A DNA stretch of 64,000 nucleotides from Paenibacillus stellifer (GTDB lineage: Bacteria; Bacillota; Bacilli; Paenibacillales; Paenibacillaceae): positions 2,634,501 through 2,698,500 of the forward strand of contig NZ_CP009286.1 of assembly GCF_000758685.1 (NCBI RefSeq), written 5' to 3'. The number at the start of each line of letters is the position of its first letter. Position 1 is the stretch's first letter. Made by a program: the position numbers and the translations under genes. The notes beneath the pieces were generated by a model. It was not told the origin of the DNA. It saw only the letters and a list, made by a program, of their open reading frames with translations, and searched no databases. Shown in pieces: positions 17,136 through 27,060 of this stretch.

Positions 17136-17630
17136 CTAATTCTGATGCGTGCCCGGGCTTTGGAGCCGGTCATGTCCGAACTCGGCGCATTTCAGGTTGA
17201 TCTTGGCCTTGAGCATAGCGGGCAGGCCTGCCTTGATTTTGGCGCCTTCTTCACGGGTGAGCCGTCCTACGGCTACAGCCTCGTCGATCCGGGCACCTGC
17301 TTTCTCGGTCAGCTTCTGTACATACTGTTCCTCGCTCCAGCCTTTTTTCTCTTTGGCGATTTCGGCGAGGCTTTTGCCTGATTTAAGAGCCTGGTGCAGC
17401 TCCTGGCCTTCCATTCCGAACAGCCCGGCGCTTTCACGGAAGATGAAATGCCCTTTGCCCCGATGCTTCTCCGGCTGCTTGGAGTCATCCCGCGAATCCG
17501 CAGGGGCGAACGCCGCATTAGATGTCTGTCCGGCCTGAGACTCCGGACAAGCTGAGGCAGACGCCTCCGCCGACAGCGCGATGCAGAGGGCAGCCGAAAG
17601 AACGGCCGCTTTCACTATTAGTGGCTTCAT
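17136..17630 (-). CDS. Secreted helical protein of unknown function
   Basis: 164 aa from ATG 17630, preceded by GAGGTG. A longer open frame to 17780 has no ribosome site and would hide the signal peptide (KPLIVKAAVLSAALCIALSA, cleaved near ASA-CPE). The mature part has a basic/Gly segment, then two helical units of a kind seen in many Firmicute and actinobacterial secreted proteins: ELHQALKSGKSLAEIAKEKK and IDEAVAVGRLTREEGAKI. No catalytic motif is visible. Confidence 0.65.
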   Translation of the reverse strand: MKPLIVKAAVLSAALCIALSAEASASACPESQAGQTSNAAFAPADSRDDSKQPEKHRGKGHFIFRESAGLFGMEGQELHQALKSGKSLAEIAKEKKGWSEEQYVQKLTEKAGARIDEAVAVGRLTREEGAKIKAGLPAMLKAKINLKCAEFGHDRLQSPGTHQN

Positions 17631-17764
17631 GGATGTCACCTCTTTTCCGTCAGGAATTGGACTGCATCCTACAGTATTTCCAGATAATCGGAAAGAAACG
17701 CGGGTAATAATATAGAACCAGATGCGATATGTTCCGGCATAATATGATAAGGAGAGGATGAGCC

Positions 17765-18805
17765 TTGAATTTTGGCGCACGCGTACTAAAAACGGGACTT
17801 GCTGTCACGCTTGCCCTATATGTGGCCGCGCTGCTGAAATTCCCTTCGTCCACGGGGGCGGGAATTGCGGCAATCTTTGCGATGCAGCCCTCCATATACC
17901 GTTCCTGGCGCCATTTTCTGGATCAGGTCCAGACCAGCACGATCGGTGCCATCATTGCTCTTGGCGGCGGGATGCTGCTGTCCAGCCAGCCCATCGCCAT
18001 CGGCATCGTATGTATTCTGGTGATTATGCTGAGCATGAAGATGAAACGCTCGGATACGATCGGACTGACGCTCGTCACCGTCATATCCGTGATGGAAGCC
18101 TCGGGCCAGTGGCAGTTCGCGCTGAACCGGTTCCTCGTTCTGATGACGGGCATAGTCTCGGCTTTTGTCATTAATATACTGGTCTTCCCGCCCAAGCCGC
18201 GCAAGCAGTACATCAATCAGATTGAAAATGTGTTCAGCAGCTTATCCCTGCTCATGAGGACAGCCGTATCACATGAAATGAAGGAGAGCGTGTTCAGGGA
18301 CGAGAAGAATGCGCTTGAAGGCTCGATTCGCTCATTGGCGGATAAATACGCCTTGTTCGAAGAAGAACAGAAGAAGCTGCTGCGCCCCAAGTACAGCCAG
18401 ACAAGGGAACTGGTTGTCTACAAGAACATGCTGGCATCGCTGCAGAAGGGCTTTGAGGTGCTGGATGCGGTGGACCGGCATTATTTCCAGGCTGAGCGGG
18501 GCGATGACACCGACGAAGAGTTTGACCGTCATTTGGAGCTGCTGATCCGGTATCATGAGCATATCCTGCTGAAGTTTCAGAACAAGATCAAGCCGGGACT
18601 GAACGATACCGATCCGCTCGGCGAAGACAATGACCGGTTTCTGGAATCGGTTGTCATGGGCTACCAGCCGGGCAACACGAGCCGGTTGAGGCTGGCGGTT
18701 ATTGCGGGGGCGGTGTATGATTACGGCTATCAGCTGGAAAGACTGGACCGGGTCGCGGAGCAGATCAACCGGGCCGCGGACGATAAAAAGGACGATAAAA
18801 AATAG
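17765..18805 (+). CDS. Aromatic acid exporter family (ArAE/YgaE, UPF0421) membrane protein
   Basis: 346-aa inner-membrane protein. The N-terminal half has about six hydrophobic helices beginning RVLKTGLAVTLALYVAALL and GIAAIFAMQPSIYRSWRHF, the diagnostic ArAE_1 pattern, ending with NILVFPPKPRKQY. The C-terminal half (residues 145-346) is a soluble coiled-coil-rich cytoplasmic domain. Family members are proposed to export aromatic carboxylic acids; the substrate here is unknown. The start codon is TTG at 17765 with an AGGAG-type site just upstream, and the gene is followed by a terminator. Confidence 0.85.
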   Translation: MNFGARVLKTGLAVTLALYVAALLKFPSSTGAGIAAIFAMQPSIYRSWRHFLDQVQTSTIGAIIALGGGMLLSSQPIAIGIVCILVIMLSMKMKRSDTIGLTLVTVISVMEASGQWQFALNRFLVLMTGIVSAFVINILVFPPKPRKQYINQIENVFSSLSLLMRTAVSHEMKESVFRDEKNALEGSIRSLADKYALFEEEQKKLLRPKYSQTRELVVYKNMLASLQKGFEVLDAVDRHYFQAERGDDTDEEFDRHLELLIRYHEHILLKFQNKIKPGLNDTDPLGEDNDRFLESVVMGYQPGNTSRLRLAVIAGAVYDYGYQLERLDRVAEQINRAADDKKDDKK

Positions 18806-18826
18806 GGCAGGAAAAGCCAACAAAAA

Positions 18827-18855
18827 ATCCGGTTCCGCGAAGGAACCGGATTGTT
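18827..18855 (+). terminator. Terminator after the ArAE gene
   Basis: AATCCGGTTCC and GGAACCGGATT arms around a GCGAA-like loop, followed by GTTATATTT. Confidence 0.75.
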
Positions 18856-19014
18856 ATATTTCATAAGGAGTTCAGTGTCAATACTTGATCTGACAGGCGA
18901 TAATTGATAAAATTGAAAAATGCCACATTAATAAAACTCAAAAAAACATAGTAACTCTAATATATTTTATCATGAATGAATTATAGTGTCAACCTATAAA
19001 AGGGGATGAATTTC

Positions 19015-21372
19015 GTGTCTAATCAAGAGGCCGAATGGAAGGCAGAACAGAAAAGAGTAGACGGGGTAACCGGGCTTCTGAAAAAGCACATAAGGGCGCT
19101 GTCGGAGGAGCTTGGGCTGCACCGGAGCGACGTTGTCGAGCTGCGGAAGGATTTCTGGGAAGAGGTCACCGTCAACTTCAGCAGCCCGGACGATCTCGGC
19201 GAGACATCGACCAGCCTGCGGCAGCAGGCCCAGGTGCTCAACGAGCGCGAACGCCATCACCTGCAGTCCAGCAAGGCGCTGAAGAAATACAGGAAGCTGG
19301 TGGTTTCGCCATACTTCGGGCGCATTGATTTCGCTGAAGCGCCGGACGGAGAGACCGAGCAGATCTATCTTGGCATTGGCTCGCTGATGGAGGATGACGG
19401 GAATTTCCTGGTCTACGACTGGCGGGCGCCGATCTCCAGTCTGTATTATGACGGAGCTCCGGGAACCTCCTCCTTCGAAACACCGGCTGGAACGGTCAAC
19501 GGCGAGATGAGCCTGAAGCGGCAGTTCGTCATCGATGACGGAGTGATCGAGGTTATGTTCGACACCGGGGTGACGATTGGCGACGAACTGCTGCAGCAGG
19601 TGCTCAGCCACAGTGCGGACGACCGGATGAAATCCATTGTCGCGACAATCCAGAAAGAGCAGAACGCCATTATCCGGAACGACCGGAGCCGGATGCTCGT
19701 CGTACAGGGAGCGGCCGGAAGCGGGAAGACATCGGCTGCCCTGCAGCGCGTTGCCTATCTGCTCTATAAATACAGAGACAATCTGCAGGCCGACCAGGTG
19801 CTGCTGTTCTCGCCGAACCCGCTGTTCAACAGTTACGTGTCTACCGTACTGCCAGAGCTCGGAGAAGACAACATGCAGCAGACCACGTTCCAGATGTATC
19901 TGGAGCACCGGCTGGGCCAGGAATTTCAGCTGGAGGACGTATTCAGCCAGACAGAGACGCTGCTGAACAGTCCGGAAGGCCCCGAGATTGATGCGCGGCG
20001 AGACGGGATTGCCTATAAGTCCTCTGTAGGCTTCCTCGACGCCATTCGCCGGTACGCGACCCGGCTTGAGGCAGAGGGGATGCTGTTCAAGCCGTTGACC
20101 TTTCAGGGGCGTGCGATCGTGGGCAAGGAGGAGATGGAGAGGCAGTTCTACAGCTATGATCCTGCGATCCGGCTCGCGAACCGGATTGAGCTTATGAAAG
20201 GCTGGCTGCTGAAAAAGGTCGCCGAATTCAGCCACAGCGAGCGGAGCGCCGCCTGGGTCGAGGATCAGATGGAAGTAATGGATACGGACGAGTACCACCG
20301 CGCCTATCAAATGATGCGGCGCAAGCAGCGGGGCAAGAAAGAGACCTTCGACGATTTCGACACCGAAAAGGAAATGCTGGCCCGGTATATCGTCAGCCAG
20401 CGGCTGAAGCCGCTTCGGGGCTGGATCAAGCGCAACCGGTTCGTGGATGCCAAGGGGCTGTATTCCCGCCTCTTCCAGGACCGTGATCTGCTGGAGAAGT
20501 TGAATAAGGGAATATCGCTTCCGGACAGCTGGAGCTCCGTCTGCCGGCAGACGCTGGACGCTCTCTCCGAAGGCTCTATGGCGTATGAAGACGCCACTCC
20601 ATTTCTGTACCTGAAGGAGCTCAGCCAGGGCTTCCATACCAATACAGCGATCCGTTATGTATTCGTGGACGAAGTACAGGACTATTCGCCGTTCCAGCTT
20701 GAGTTTCTGCGCCGTCTGTTCCCGAGGGCCAAGATGACGGTGCTCGGCGATCTTAACCAGGCCATCTATGCCCAGGGCGAAGCGCTTGGGGAACTCGGCG
20801 GTCTCGTCAGCATTTACGGAGAAGAGAATACGGAAGTGGTCTCCCTGACCCGCAGCTACCGCTCCACCTACGAGATCGTGCAATTTACCCGGTCGATGAT
20901 TCCGGGGGGCGAACGGATTGTACCGTTCAACCGGCAAGGCGAGGCGCCGCTTGTCCGTCAGGTTGGCGGAGGCGATGAGCTTCTGGCCGAGGTGGAAGCC
21001 GATATCCGGAATTTGCATGCCCAGGGCTATCACTATGCTGCAGTCATCTGCAAAACGGCAGAGGAAAGCGCAAGGGTGCATGCCCTGCTCAAGGAACGGC
21101 TTGACGTTCAGCTCGTAACCAAGGATACGCCGAACTTCCAGAAAGGGACGCTTGTCCTGCCGGCCTATCTGGCCAAAGGGGTCGAATTCGATGCCGTCAT
21201 TATCTACGACGGTTCGGAGGAGCGCTACACCCGGGAGAGCGAGCGCAAGCTGTTCTATACAGCCTGCACGCGCGCCATGCACGTTCTGCATATTTTTTCA
21301 CCGGGAACGCCAAGCCGGTTCATTCCCGTTACAGCTCCTGATGAGGGAGTACACGTCAAATCGCTGCAATAG
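19015..21372 (+). CDS. helD: HelD, RNA polymerase recycling motor (UvrD/PcrA-like ATPase)
   Basis: 785-aa cytoplasmic protein that removes RNA polymerase from DNA using ATP. GTG 19015 is preferred because AGGGG (19001-19005) directly abuts the in-frame ATG at 19006. The N-terminal helical arm (residues 1-95) is followed by the 1A/1B core: Walker A GAAGSGKTS near residue 233, YRDNLQADQVLLFSPNPLF, Walker B FVDEVQDYSPFQ near residue 550, motif III GDLNQAIYAQ, and SYRSTYEI. C-terminal motifs V-VI include AKGVEFDAVIIYDG and YTACTRAMH. It is transcribed alone. Confidence 0.92.
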   Translation: MSNQEAEWKAEQKRVDGVTGLLKKHIRALSEELGLHRSDVVELRKDFWEEVTVNFSSPDDLGETSTSLRQQAQVLNERERHHLQSSKALKKYRKLVVSPYFGRIDFAEAPDGETEQIYLGIGSLMEDDGNFLVYDWRAPISSLYYDGAPGTSSFETPAGTVNGEMSLKRQFVIDDGVIEVMFDTGVTIGDELLQQVLSHSADDRMKSIVATIQKEQNAIIRNDRSRMLVVQGAAGSGKTSAALQRVAYLLYKYRDNLQADQVLLFSPNPLFNSYVSTVLPELGEDNMQQTTFQMYLEHRLGQEFQLEDVFSQTETLLNSPEGPEIDARRDGIAYKSSVGFLDAIRRYATRLEAEGMLFKPLTFQGRAIVGKEEMERQFYSYDPAIRLANRIELMKGWLLKKVAEFSHSERSAAWVEDQMEVMDTDEYHRAYQMMRRKQRGKKETFDDFDTEKEMLARYIVSQRLKPLRGWIKRNRFVDAKGLYSRLFQDRDLLEKLNKGISLPDSWSSVCRQTLDALSEGSMAYEDATPFLYLKELSQGFHTNTAIRYVFVDEVQDYSPFQLEFLRRLFPRAKMTVLGDLNQAIYAQGEALGELGGLVSIYGEENTEVVSLTRSYRSTYEIVQFTRSMIPGGERIVPFNRQGEAPLVRQVGGGDELLAEVEADIRNLHAQGYHYAAVICKTAEESARVHALLKERLDVQLVTKDTPNFQKGTLVLPAYLAKGVEFDAVIIYDGSEERYTRESERKLFYTACTRAMHVLHIFSPGTPSRFIPVTAPDEGVHVKSLQ

Positions 21373-21387
21373 CGGCCGGTGCACAAT

Positions 21388-21425
21388 AGAGAACCAAACT
21401 CACTGCAGAGAACCAAACTCAATGC
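21388..21425 (+). repeat. Two-copy 19-bp tandem repeat
   Basis: AGAGAACCAAACTCACTGC at 21388-21406 is followed immediately by a copy differing at one base (21407-21425). It lies between helD and its terminator. It is probably a local duplication; no function is evident. Confidence 0.7.
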
Positions 21426-21452
21426 GCTGCGGCCAGAATCGATAATAGCCTT

Positions 21453-21478
21453 CTCCGATCTGCGGGGAAGGCTTTTCT
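21453..21478 (+). terminator. Terminator downstream of helD
   Basis: AGCCTTCTCC and GGGGAAGGCT arms around a 7-nt loop, followed by TTTTC. Confidence 0.7.
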
Positions 21479-22018
21479 AGTGCTATGCCATGCATAATCG
21501 ACCCGCCAGGACCACATTATAGAGGTGCCGTGTACTTCTTGTTAAAGGTGGGCCGTTCATGAATACCAAAAAATGGGACATGCTGGCGCTTGCCTCAATT
21601 CCACTGATCATGACGCTTGGCAATTCCATGCTGCTTCCGGTGCTGCCGCAAATAGCCCGTGAGCTGTCCATCAGCTCATTTCAGGTCAGTATGATCATCA
21701 CTATTTATGGAGTCGTAGCCATTATCATGATTCCGGTCGCAGGTTACTTATCGGACCGTTTCGGCCGAAAGGCGGTTATCCTGCCCGCGTTAATCATCGC
21801 CGCGCTCGGCGGAGCCGTCTCGGCGGCCGCGGCGTGGCTGATGAGCGGAACATCCGCCTACTGGACGATTCTGGGAGGGCGGCTGCTGCAAGGAATCGGT
21901 GCGGCGGGCGCTTTTCCCATTGTGATTCCGTTCGTTGGAGATCTGTTCGAGGATGAAGAGGAGGTCAGCCGAAGTCTGGGACTGATTGAAACCTCCAACA
22001 CCTTCGGCAAAGTGCTGA

Positions 22019-22027
22019 GTCCGATCC
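22019..22027 (+). repeat. Left copy of the 9-bp target-site duplication
   Basis: GTCCGATCC, matching 23714-23722 exactly. It marks the insertion point in the MFS gene. Confidence 0.85.
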
Positions 22028-23713
22028 GAGGCCACTGAAAAAGTCCATCTCATAGAAAAAGGTACAGTCTTTCAATTAAATTGAAGAGGCTGTACCTTTT
22101 TCTGTATAATGGAGTCATAACGAAAAGCGGGTGAGTGCGGATGATACGGCAACAACAAACTTTAATCCTGAGTCCTTACGCGGCATTGTATGACATCGTT
22201 GTACCAAAGGACAATATGCTTCGTCAAATTAACGATTTGGTGGACTTCACTTTCATATACGAGGAACTCGAAAAGAAATACTGCTTGGACAATGGACGCA
22301 ACGCCATTGACCCTATTCGCATGTTTAAATACTTGCTTCTGAAGGCAATCTTTGAATTGTCTGACGTAGATATTGTTGAGCGTTCAAAGTACGACCTCTC
22401 GTTCAAATTTTTTCTTGGCATGGCACCAGAAGACTCGGTAATCGACCCCAGTTCTCTGACGAAATTCCGTAAACTGCGGTTGAAAGACATGAATCTCTTG
22501 GACATGCTCATTGGTAAGACCGTAGAACTTGCCATCGAGCAGAATATCCTGAAGAGCAACTCCATCATCGTCGACGCAACGCATACGAAAGCACGCTACA
22601 ACCAAAAAACGCCCCAAGAAATTTTGCAAGACCGTGCACGTAAATTACGAAAAGCCGTGTATACCATGGATGAATCGGCCAAGGCCAAGATGCCGGCAAA
22701 GAATACGACGAGCGAACTCGAGGATGAACTTACATACTGCCAAAAACTCGTCCACTTCATCGAAAACGAGAGCGGCATTGCACAGGTGCCCAAAATTCTG
22801 GAGCCGCTCAACCTGCTAAAAGAAACGGTTGCGGATGATGTTGAGCAGCTTCGTTTGGCGGCAGATCCGGATGCGCGCGTGGGACATAAGAGTGCAGATT
22901 CCGCGTTTTTTGGATACAAAACTCATCTTGCGATGACCGAAGAACGGATCATTACAGCGGCTGTAATTACAACAGGCGAACAGAATGACGGCAAGCAATT
23001 GCAGACGCTCATCGAAAAGAGCGTAGCGGCTGGCATGCAGGTCAAAACGGTGATTGGGGATACAGCCTATTCAGAAAAAGGAAATATTGCTTACACGAAA
23101 ACAAATGAAATTGAACTGGTTTCCAAACTAAATCCGCTCATTACGCAGGGCGCGCGAAAGAAAGAAGACGAATTTTTGTTCAACAAAGATGCAGGCATGT
23201 ACGTATGTCCAGCTGGACACATGGCCATTCGGAAGGCTCGGCAAGGCAAGAAGGGCGAGGGCCAAAACCAGCAGACTACCTATTATTTTGATGTGGATCA
23301 ATGCAAGCGTTGCCCGCTTAGGGAAGGCTGCTACAAAGAAGGAGCCAAGAGCAAGACCTACTCCGTAACGATTAAATCTGAAGAGCACACGGAGCAGATG
23401 GCGTTCCAGGAAACGGAGTATTTTAAGACAAAAGCGAAGGAACGTTACAAAATTGAAGCGAAGAACAGTGAGCTTAAACATGGACACGGGTATGATGTAG
23501 CGATATCCTCGGGTCTGCTTGGCATGCAGTTACAAGGTGCGATGGCCATATTTGCTGTAAACCTAAAACGAATATTAAAGATAGCAGAGTAAGGATAAGG
23601 AGCAATACGCCCCTAAAAAGAAGACACCCTCCCCCATATACTGGGAATGGATGTCTTTTTTACGTATTCACTTCTCACCAAGATTGAAAAACTGTAAGTT
23701 CTTCAGCGGCCTC
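22028..23713 (+). mobile_element. IS1182-family insertion sequence, complete
   Basis: 1686 bp. Imperfect terminal inverted repeats match at 14 of the first 17 positions: the left end begins GAGGCCACTGAAAAAGT and the right end, read inward, begins GAGGCCGCTGAAGAACT. The element carries a single transposase gene. Inward hairpins near each end (about 22053-22104, with AAAAAGGTACAG and CTGTACCTTTTT arms, and 23619-23665) resemble termination or insulation elements. The exact 9-bp duplication and intact reading frame suggest a recent insertion. Confidence 0.9.
22141..23592 (+). CDS. IS1182-family transposase
   Basis: DDE transposase of 483 aa from ATG 22141 (GTG 22135 is an alternative). The N-terminal DUF772-type helical domain includes FKYLLLKAIFELSDVDIVER. 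Catalytic Asp residues are likely in SIIVDATHTKARY and KTVIGDTAYSEKG, with the Glu in KNSELKHGHGYD. A zinc-ribbon-like Cys segment (CPAGHMAIRK, CKRCPLREGC) lies near residues 350-390. The frame is intact, so the element may still be active. Confidence 0.92.
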   Translation: MIRQQQTLILSPYAALYDIVVPKDNMLRQINDLVDFTFIYEELEKKYCLDNGRNAIDPIRMFKYLLLKAIFELSDVDIVERSKYDLSFKFFLGMAPEDSVIDPSSLTKFRKLRLKDMNLLDMLIGKTVELAIEQNILKSNSIIVDATHTKARYNQKTPQEILQDRARKLRKAVYTMDESAKAKMPAKNTTSELEDELTYCQKLVHFIENESGIAQVPKILEPLNLLKETVADDVEQLRLAADPDARVGHKSADSAFFGYKTHLAMTEERIITAAVITTGEQNDGKQLQTLIEKSVAAGMQVKTVIGDTAYSEKGNIAYTKTNEIELVSKLNPLITQGARKKEDEFLFNKDAGMYVCPAGHMAIRKARQGKKGEGQNQQTTYYFDVDQCKRCPLREGCYKEGAKSKTYSVTIKSEEHTEQMAFQETEYFKTKAKERYKIEAKNSELKHGHGYDVAISSGLLGMQLQGAMAIFAVNLKRILKIAE

Positions 23714-23722
23714 GTCCGATCC
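23714..23722 (+). repeat. Right copy of the 9-bp target-site duplication
   Basis: GTCCGATCC, an exact partner of 22019-22027. Confidence 0.85.
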
Positions 23723-24557
23723 TGGGCGCTTTTTTGGGCGCGCTCCTGTGGTATCTTCCTTTTATCACCATACCGGTCCTGTGCCTGATTTCATTCCTGC
23801 TTGTTCTGTTTCTGGTAAAAAGCCCCCGGAGCATGTCCAAGAGCAGCTCGACGGTTCATGAGTTCCTCTCGGGAATTCGGGATATTCTCCGGCAAAAAGG
23901 GCGCTGGCTATACGCGATCTTCGCAGCCGGCTGCATCTGCATGTTCGTCACATTCGGCGTGCTGTTCTATCTGTCCGAGATTTTGGAGCTCAAATACGGC
24001 TTGCGGGGTTCACTGAAGGGACTGGTGCTCGCTATTCCGTTGGCGCTTTTGTGTCTTGCATCCTATGGTGCAGGCAAGCTTATCGGCAACAACAAAAAAA
24101 GAATGAAATGGCTCGGATTTGGCGGCATGTCGCTGCTGACAGCGGCGATGGCTGCAGCCGGTTTCTTCAAGGGGATCGCCGTGATTGTCGGACTTCTCGG
24201 AGCGGGAGGGATCGGAATCGGAATCGCGCTGCCCTGCCTGGATGCTCTGATTACGGAAGGGATTGACAAGGAGAACCGGGGAACCATCACCTCGCTGTAC
24301 AGCAGCATGCGGTTTATCGGCGTCTCGCTCGGCCCGCCGGTCGTATCGCTGCTGATGAATGCCGGGCGCTGGGCGCTGTTCGGCACAATGCCGGGCGCTG
24401 GCGCGGCCGGTCTGCTGCTGACGCTGTTCGCCATCAAACCGAGCAAGGGAAGTAAGGACGAGAACAACGGTAACGGGGAAGCACGGAAGAAGCCGGAATT
24501 TCAAGCGGGGACCGCTGCACCTGGGGGCGGCCTTCGCCGCAAAGGGCGGGCGCCGGG

Positions 24558-25001
24558 TTAATCTTCATACGGCTCGCCGGTGTTTCTCCGGATGGTGTCC
24601 AGCATGAACCGAAGTTCACGAAGCTGGCTCTCTGAAAGGCCGGCGAAGGCGGAAATGAGATGCTGCTGCTCAACGGGTCTTGTTGCGGCCAGAAGAGCCT
24701 GGCCTTCGGCGGTTGCGTTCAGCAGATACGCTCTGCGGTCGGTTGCCGACACGGTCTTTGTAATCAGGCCTTTCTTCTCCAGCAGCTCGACAATCCGTGC
24801 GGTGGTGGGCTGGTCCTTGTCGACATGCGAGGCGATCGCCTTCTGATTGATATCGGGATAGCTGACAATGGTGTAGAGGACGGTCCACTGCTCGGGGGTT
24901 ATGCCGTAGGGCTTGAGCTCACGGGCGTAATGGGTGGACAGACGCCGGTAGGCGGAGCCGATCAGAAATCCAAGGGACTGGTCCAGAGTGGGTGTTGTCA
25001 T
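24558..25001 (-). CDS. MarR family transcriptional regulator
   Basis: 147-aa winged-helix regulator from ATG 25001 (AGGAG site upstream; an open frame further upstream lacks one). Typical features: the N-terminal dimerisation helix SLGFLIGSAYRRLSTHYA, the winged-helix core with ITPEQWTVLYTI, a recognition region QKAIASHVDKDQPTTARIVELL, and the wing KGLITKTVSATDRRAYLLNAT. It converges on the MFS gene with overlapping stops and may control it or a neighbouring gene; that link is inference. Confidence 0.85.
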   Translation of the reverse strand: MTTPTLDQSLGFLIGSAYRRLSTHYARELKPYGITPEQWTVLYTIVSYPDINQKAIASHVDKDQPTTARIVELLEKKGLITKTVSATDRRAYLLNATAEGQALLAATRPVEQQHLISAFAGLSESQLRELRFMLDTIRRNTGEPYED

Positions 25002-25209
25002 TTCAGTTGCTCCTTTGCTTGTGGTTGCCTGTATGAAGCTGTATGTAACATGGTAGGGGAAACCTGAAGACATTTCAAGCGGGGCAAGGCAGCTTCTCTT
25101 CATATCCATAATAAAAAGCTCTTGTTCCCAATAAAAGGAACAAGAGCTGTGCCGCGTCCGGCATTTTCCTCTTCTGCGTGAAGTCGGTGCATGTGCCGGC
25201 TGGCGCTGA

Positions 25210-25869
25210 TTAAGCCTGCTTGGTAACCTGCGGAACCTTCTCCCAGTCCTTCAGGAAGCGTTCGATACCGTTGTCGGTTAGCGGATGCTTCCACAGAGTC
25301 GGCAGCAGGGAGCCCGGGATAGTAGCGATGTGGGCGCCTGCAAGGGCGGCTTGCTCTACATGGGCAATATTTCGGATGCTGGCGGCGATAATTTCGGATT
25401 TCAATCCATAATTGGTCAGGATCGTCTTCAGATCCTTGATCAGCTTCATGCCGTCTACACCGATATCGTCAAGACGTCCGACGAACGGGCTGATGTAAGT
25501 AGCGCCCGCCTTGGCAGCCATCAGGCCTTGAGCAGCGGAGAAGATCAGGGTTACGTTGGTCTTGATGCCTTTCTTGGTCAGCTCATAGCAGGCTTCCAGG
25601 CCATCTTCTGTCATAGGCAGCTTGATTACGACGTTGGAGCCCCATTCAGCGATTTCCAGCGCTTCTTCGAGCATTTCGGCCGCTTTCAGGCCGATAACCT
25701 CGGCACTGACAGGACCGGGGACGATTTCAACGATTTCCTTGATGACATCCTTGAAGAGTCTGCCTTCCTTTGCGATAAGTGACGGGTTCGTCGTTACGCC
25801 GTCAACCAGTCCGAGACGCGTGATGCGTTTGATTTCTTCAATGTTGCCAGTATCCAAGAAAAACTTCAT
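25210..25869 (-). CDS. fsa: Fructose-6-phosphate aldolase / transaldolase-like (TalC/MipB type)
   Basis: 219-aa class I aldolase of the small transaldolase (FSA) family. [16 protein letters not shown] at the N-terminus, [13 protein letters not shown] and the Schiff-base lysine in [13 protein letters not shown] are characteristic. Other family marks are [33 protein letters not shown] and [23 protein letters not shown]. The enzyme may act as a fructose-6-phosphate aldolase or as a short transaldolase in the pentose phosphate pathway. RpiA at 26.4 kb is consistent with the latter. GAGGAGG precedes ATG 25869. Confidence 0.9.
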   Translation of the reverse strand: MKFFLDTGNIEEIKRITRLGLVDGVTTNPSLIAKEGRLFKDVIKEIVEIVPGPVSAEVIGLKAAEMLEEALEIAEWGSNVVIKLPMTEDGLEACYELTKKGIKTNVTLIFSAAQGLMAAKAGATYISPFVGRLDDIGVDGMKLIKDLKTILTNYGLKSEIIAASIRNIAHVEQAALAGAHIATIPGSLLPTLWKHPLTDNGIERFLKDWEKVPQVTKQA

Positions 25870-26104
25870 TCCTGTATCCTCCTCTGGTTTTCACAAATGT
25901 TCTAGCAGTTGGACAATTCCATTATGAAACAATGGTATCGAAGATTCAACTGTTAATTTGATTATTTCAAAATAACTTTTATAATTCGCGTCAGAAGGCC
26001 GATTAACATGGCCTCCGGCGAAAAAATCCCGAAGGTGCATTCCATAAGCGGGGCCTGTCATGTTAAGATATAGGCGGCTTGCTTAATCCGGGATGAAGGC
26101 CGTT

Positions 26105-26299
26105 TCAGGCGTGATATTTGCCCTGCGGCTCATTGAGCACCCATTCCAGCATGAGGATCATATCCTCAATCCGCTCCTTTTGCGAGAGCAGGCTGCTGCG
26201 CAGCGGGTCCTGGCCGGCAAGCGGCTCGATCCGCGAATCCAGAGACCGCCGCTGAAGAGTTAACTCGTTGATTTTCGATTTAATTTGATTTTCGGTTCT
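26105..26299 (-). CDS. Small coiled-coil protein of unknown function
   Basis: 64 aa from ATG 26299, which follows a GGGAGG site; an upstream ATG (26341) has none. The sequence (ENQIKSKINELTLQRRSLDS, LRSSLLSQKERIEDMILMLE) is almost entirely amphipathic helix with charged heptads. I do not recognise the family. It is divergent from rpiA. Confidence 0.6.
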   Translation of the reverse strand, partial: RTENQIKSKINELTLQRRSLDSRIEPLAGQDPLRSSLLSQKERIEDMILMLEWVLNEPQGKYHA

Positions 26300-26379
26300 C
26301 ATTTCGTCTTTTCCTCCCGGAAGCAATGGGTTTAAGGTCATGATGTTCTCATTATAACGGCTAATAGGGGTGCAACCAA

Positions 26380-27060
26380 ATGAATATGAAACAGCTTGCT
26401 GCCGAAGCGGCGGTTGATTATGTAAAAGATGGCATGAAAGTGGGTTTAGGCACGGGTTCTACAGCGTACTTTGCGATCAACAAGCTGGGTGAACGGGTCA
26501 AGGAAGGACTCCAAATTACGGCGGTTGCGACCTCGGTCGCTTCCGAAGAGCAGGCCCGCGAGCTGGGCATCCCGCTCGTCCCGTTTGCGCAAGTCGACCG
26601 CCTGGATCTGACCATCGACGGAGCCGATGAGCTGGACGGCAGTCTGCGGCTGATCAAGGGCGGCGGCGGCGCCCTGCTGCGCGAGAAGATCGTCGCCATG
26701 GGCAGCGATCGGATGATCGTAGTGGCGGATGAGAGCAAGGCGGTCCGGACACTGGGCAAGTTCCCGCTGCCGGTCGAAATTGTGCCGTTCGCCTGGGAGT
26801 GGACGCTTAAGGATATTCTCAAGCTGGGCTGTGAGGCGGAGCTTCGGCGCGAAGGCAGCGAGCTGTACAAGACGGACAATGGCAATTACATTGCTGACTG
26901 CCGCTTTGGCGCCATTGAAGATCCGGCTGCGGTAGCGGCAGCGTTGCAGGCTCTTCCTGGAGTCGTGGAGCATGGCTTGTTCATCGGGATTGCCAATATG
27001 GCCATTGTGGGCAAAAGCGACGGTACAATTGACATCATTACAGCCAAGGAGAAGGCTTGA
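26380..27060 (+). CDS. rpiA: Ribose-5-phosphate isomerase A
   Basis: 226-aa enzyme interconverting ribose-5-phosphate and ribulose-5-phosphate. The phosphate-binding GLGTGSTAYFAI lies near residue 23, VPFAQVDRLDLTIDGADELD contains the catalytic Asp/Glu, and LIKGGGGALLREKI contains the conserved lysine. The stop overlaps the TTG start of the VanZ gene, so rpiA, VanZ and possibly the GNAT gene are coupled. Confidence 0.95.
   Translation: MNMKQLAAEAAVDYVKDGMKVGLGTGSTAYFAINKLGERVKEGLQITAVATSVASEEQARELGIPLVPFAQVDRLDLTIDGADELDGSLRLIKGGGGALLREKIVAMGSDRMIVVADESKAVRTLGKFPLPVEIVPFAWEWTLKDILKLGCEAELRREGSELYKTDNGNYIADCRFGAIEDPAAVAAALQALPGVVEHGLFIGIANMAIVGKSDGTIDIITAKEKA

Larger units (their letters stand above)
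21559..24561 (+). pseudogene. MFS transporter gene split by an IS1182-family element
   Basis: A drug:H+ antiporter-like MFS protein. The 5' part (21559-22027) encodes the first spans with the family motif GYLSDRFGRKAVILP and ends GKVLSPI; the 3' part (from 23723) begins LGAFLGALLWYLPF. The junction is exact: a 9-bp duplication GTCCGATCC flanks the IS, and removing the IS plus one duplicate restores one uninterrupted frame of roughly 435 codons. The C-terminal half ends with an unusual, basic Gly/Lys-rich tail. The gene is silenced unless the IS is lost. Its stop overlaps the stop of the convergent MarR gene by two bases. Confidence 0.9.

Noticed and set aside
18994..21291. Very long open frame opposite helD
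   Set aside because: It is antisense to a complete HelD with all ATPase motifs, and its composition follows the codon bias of the sense strand in high-GC DNA. No ribosome site or domain was seen.
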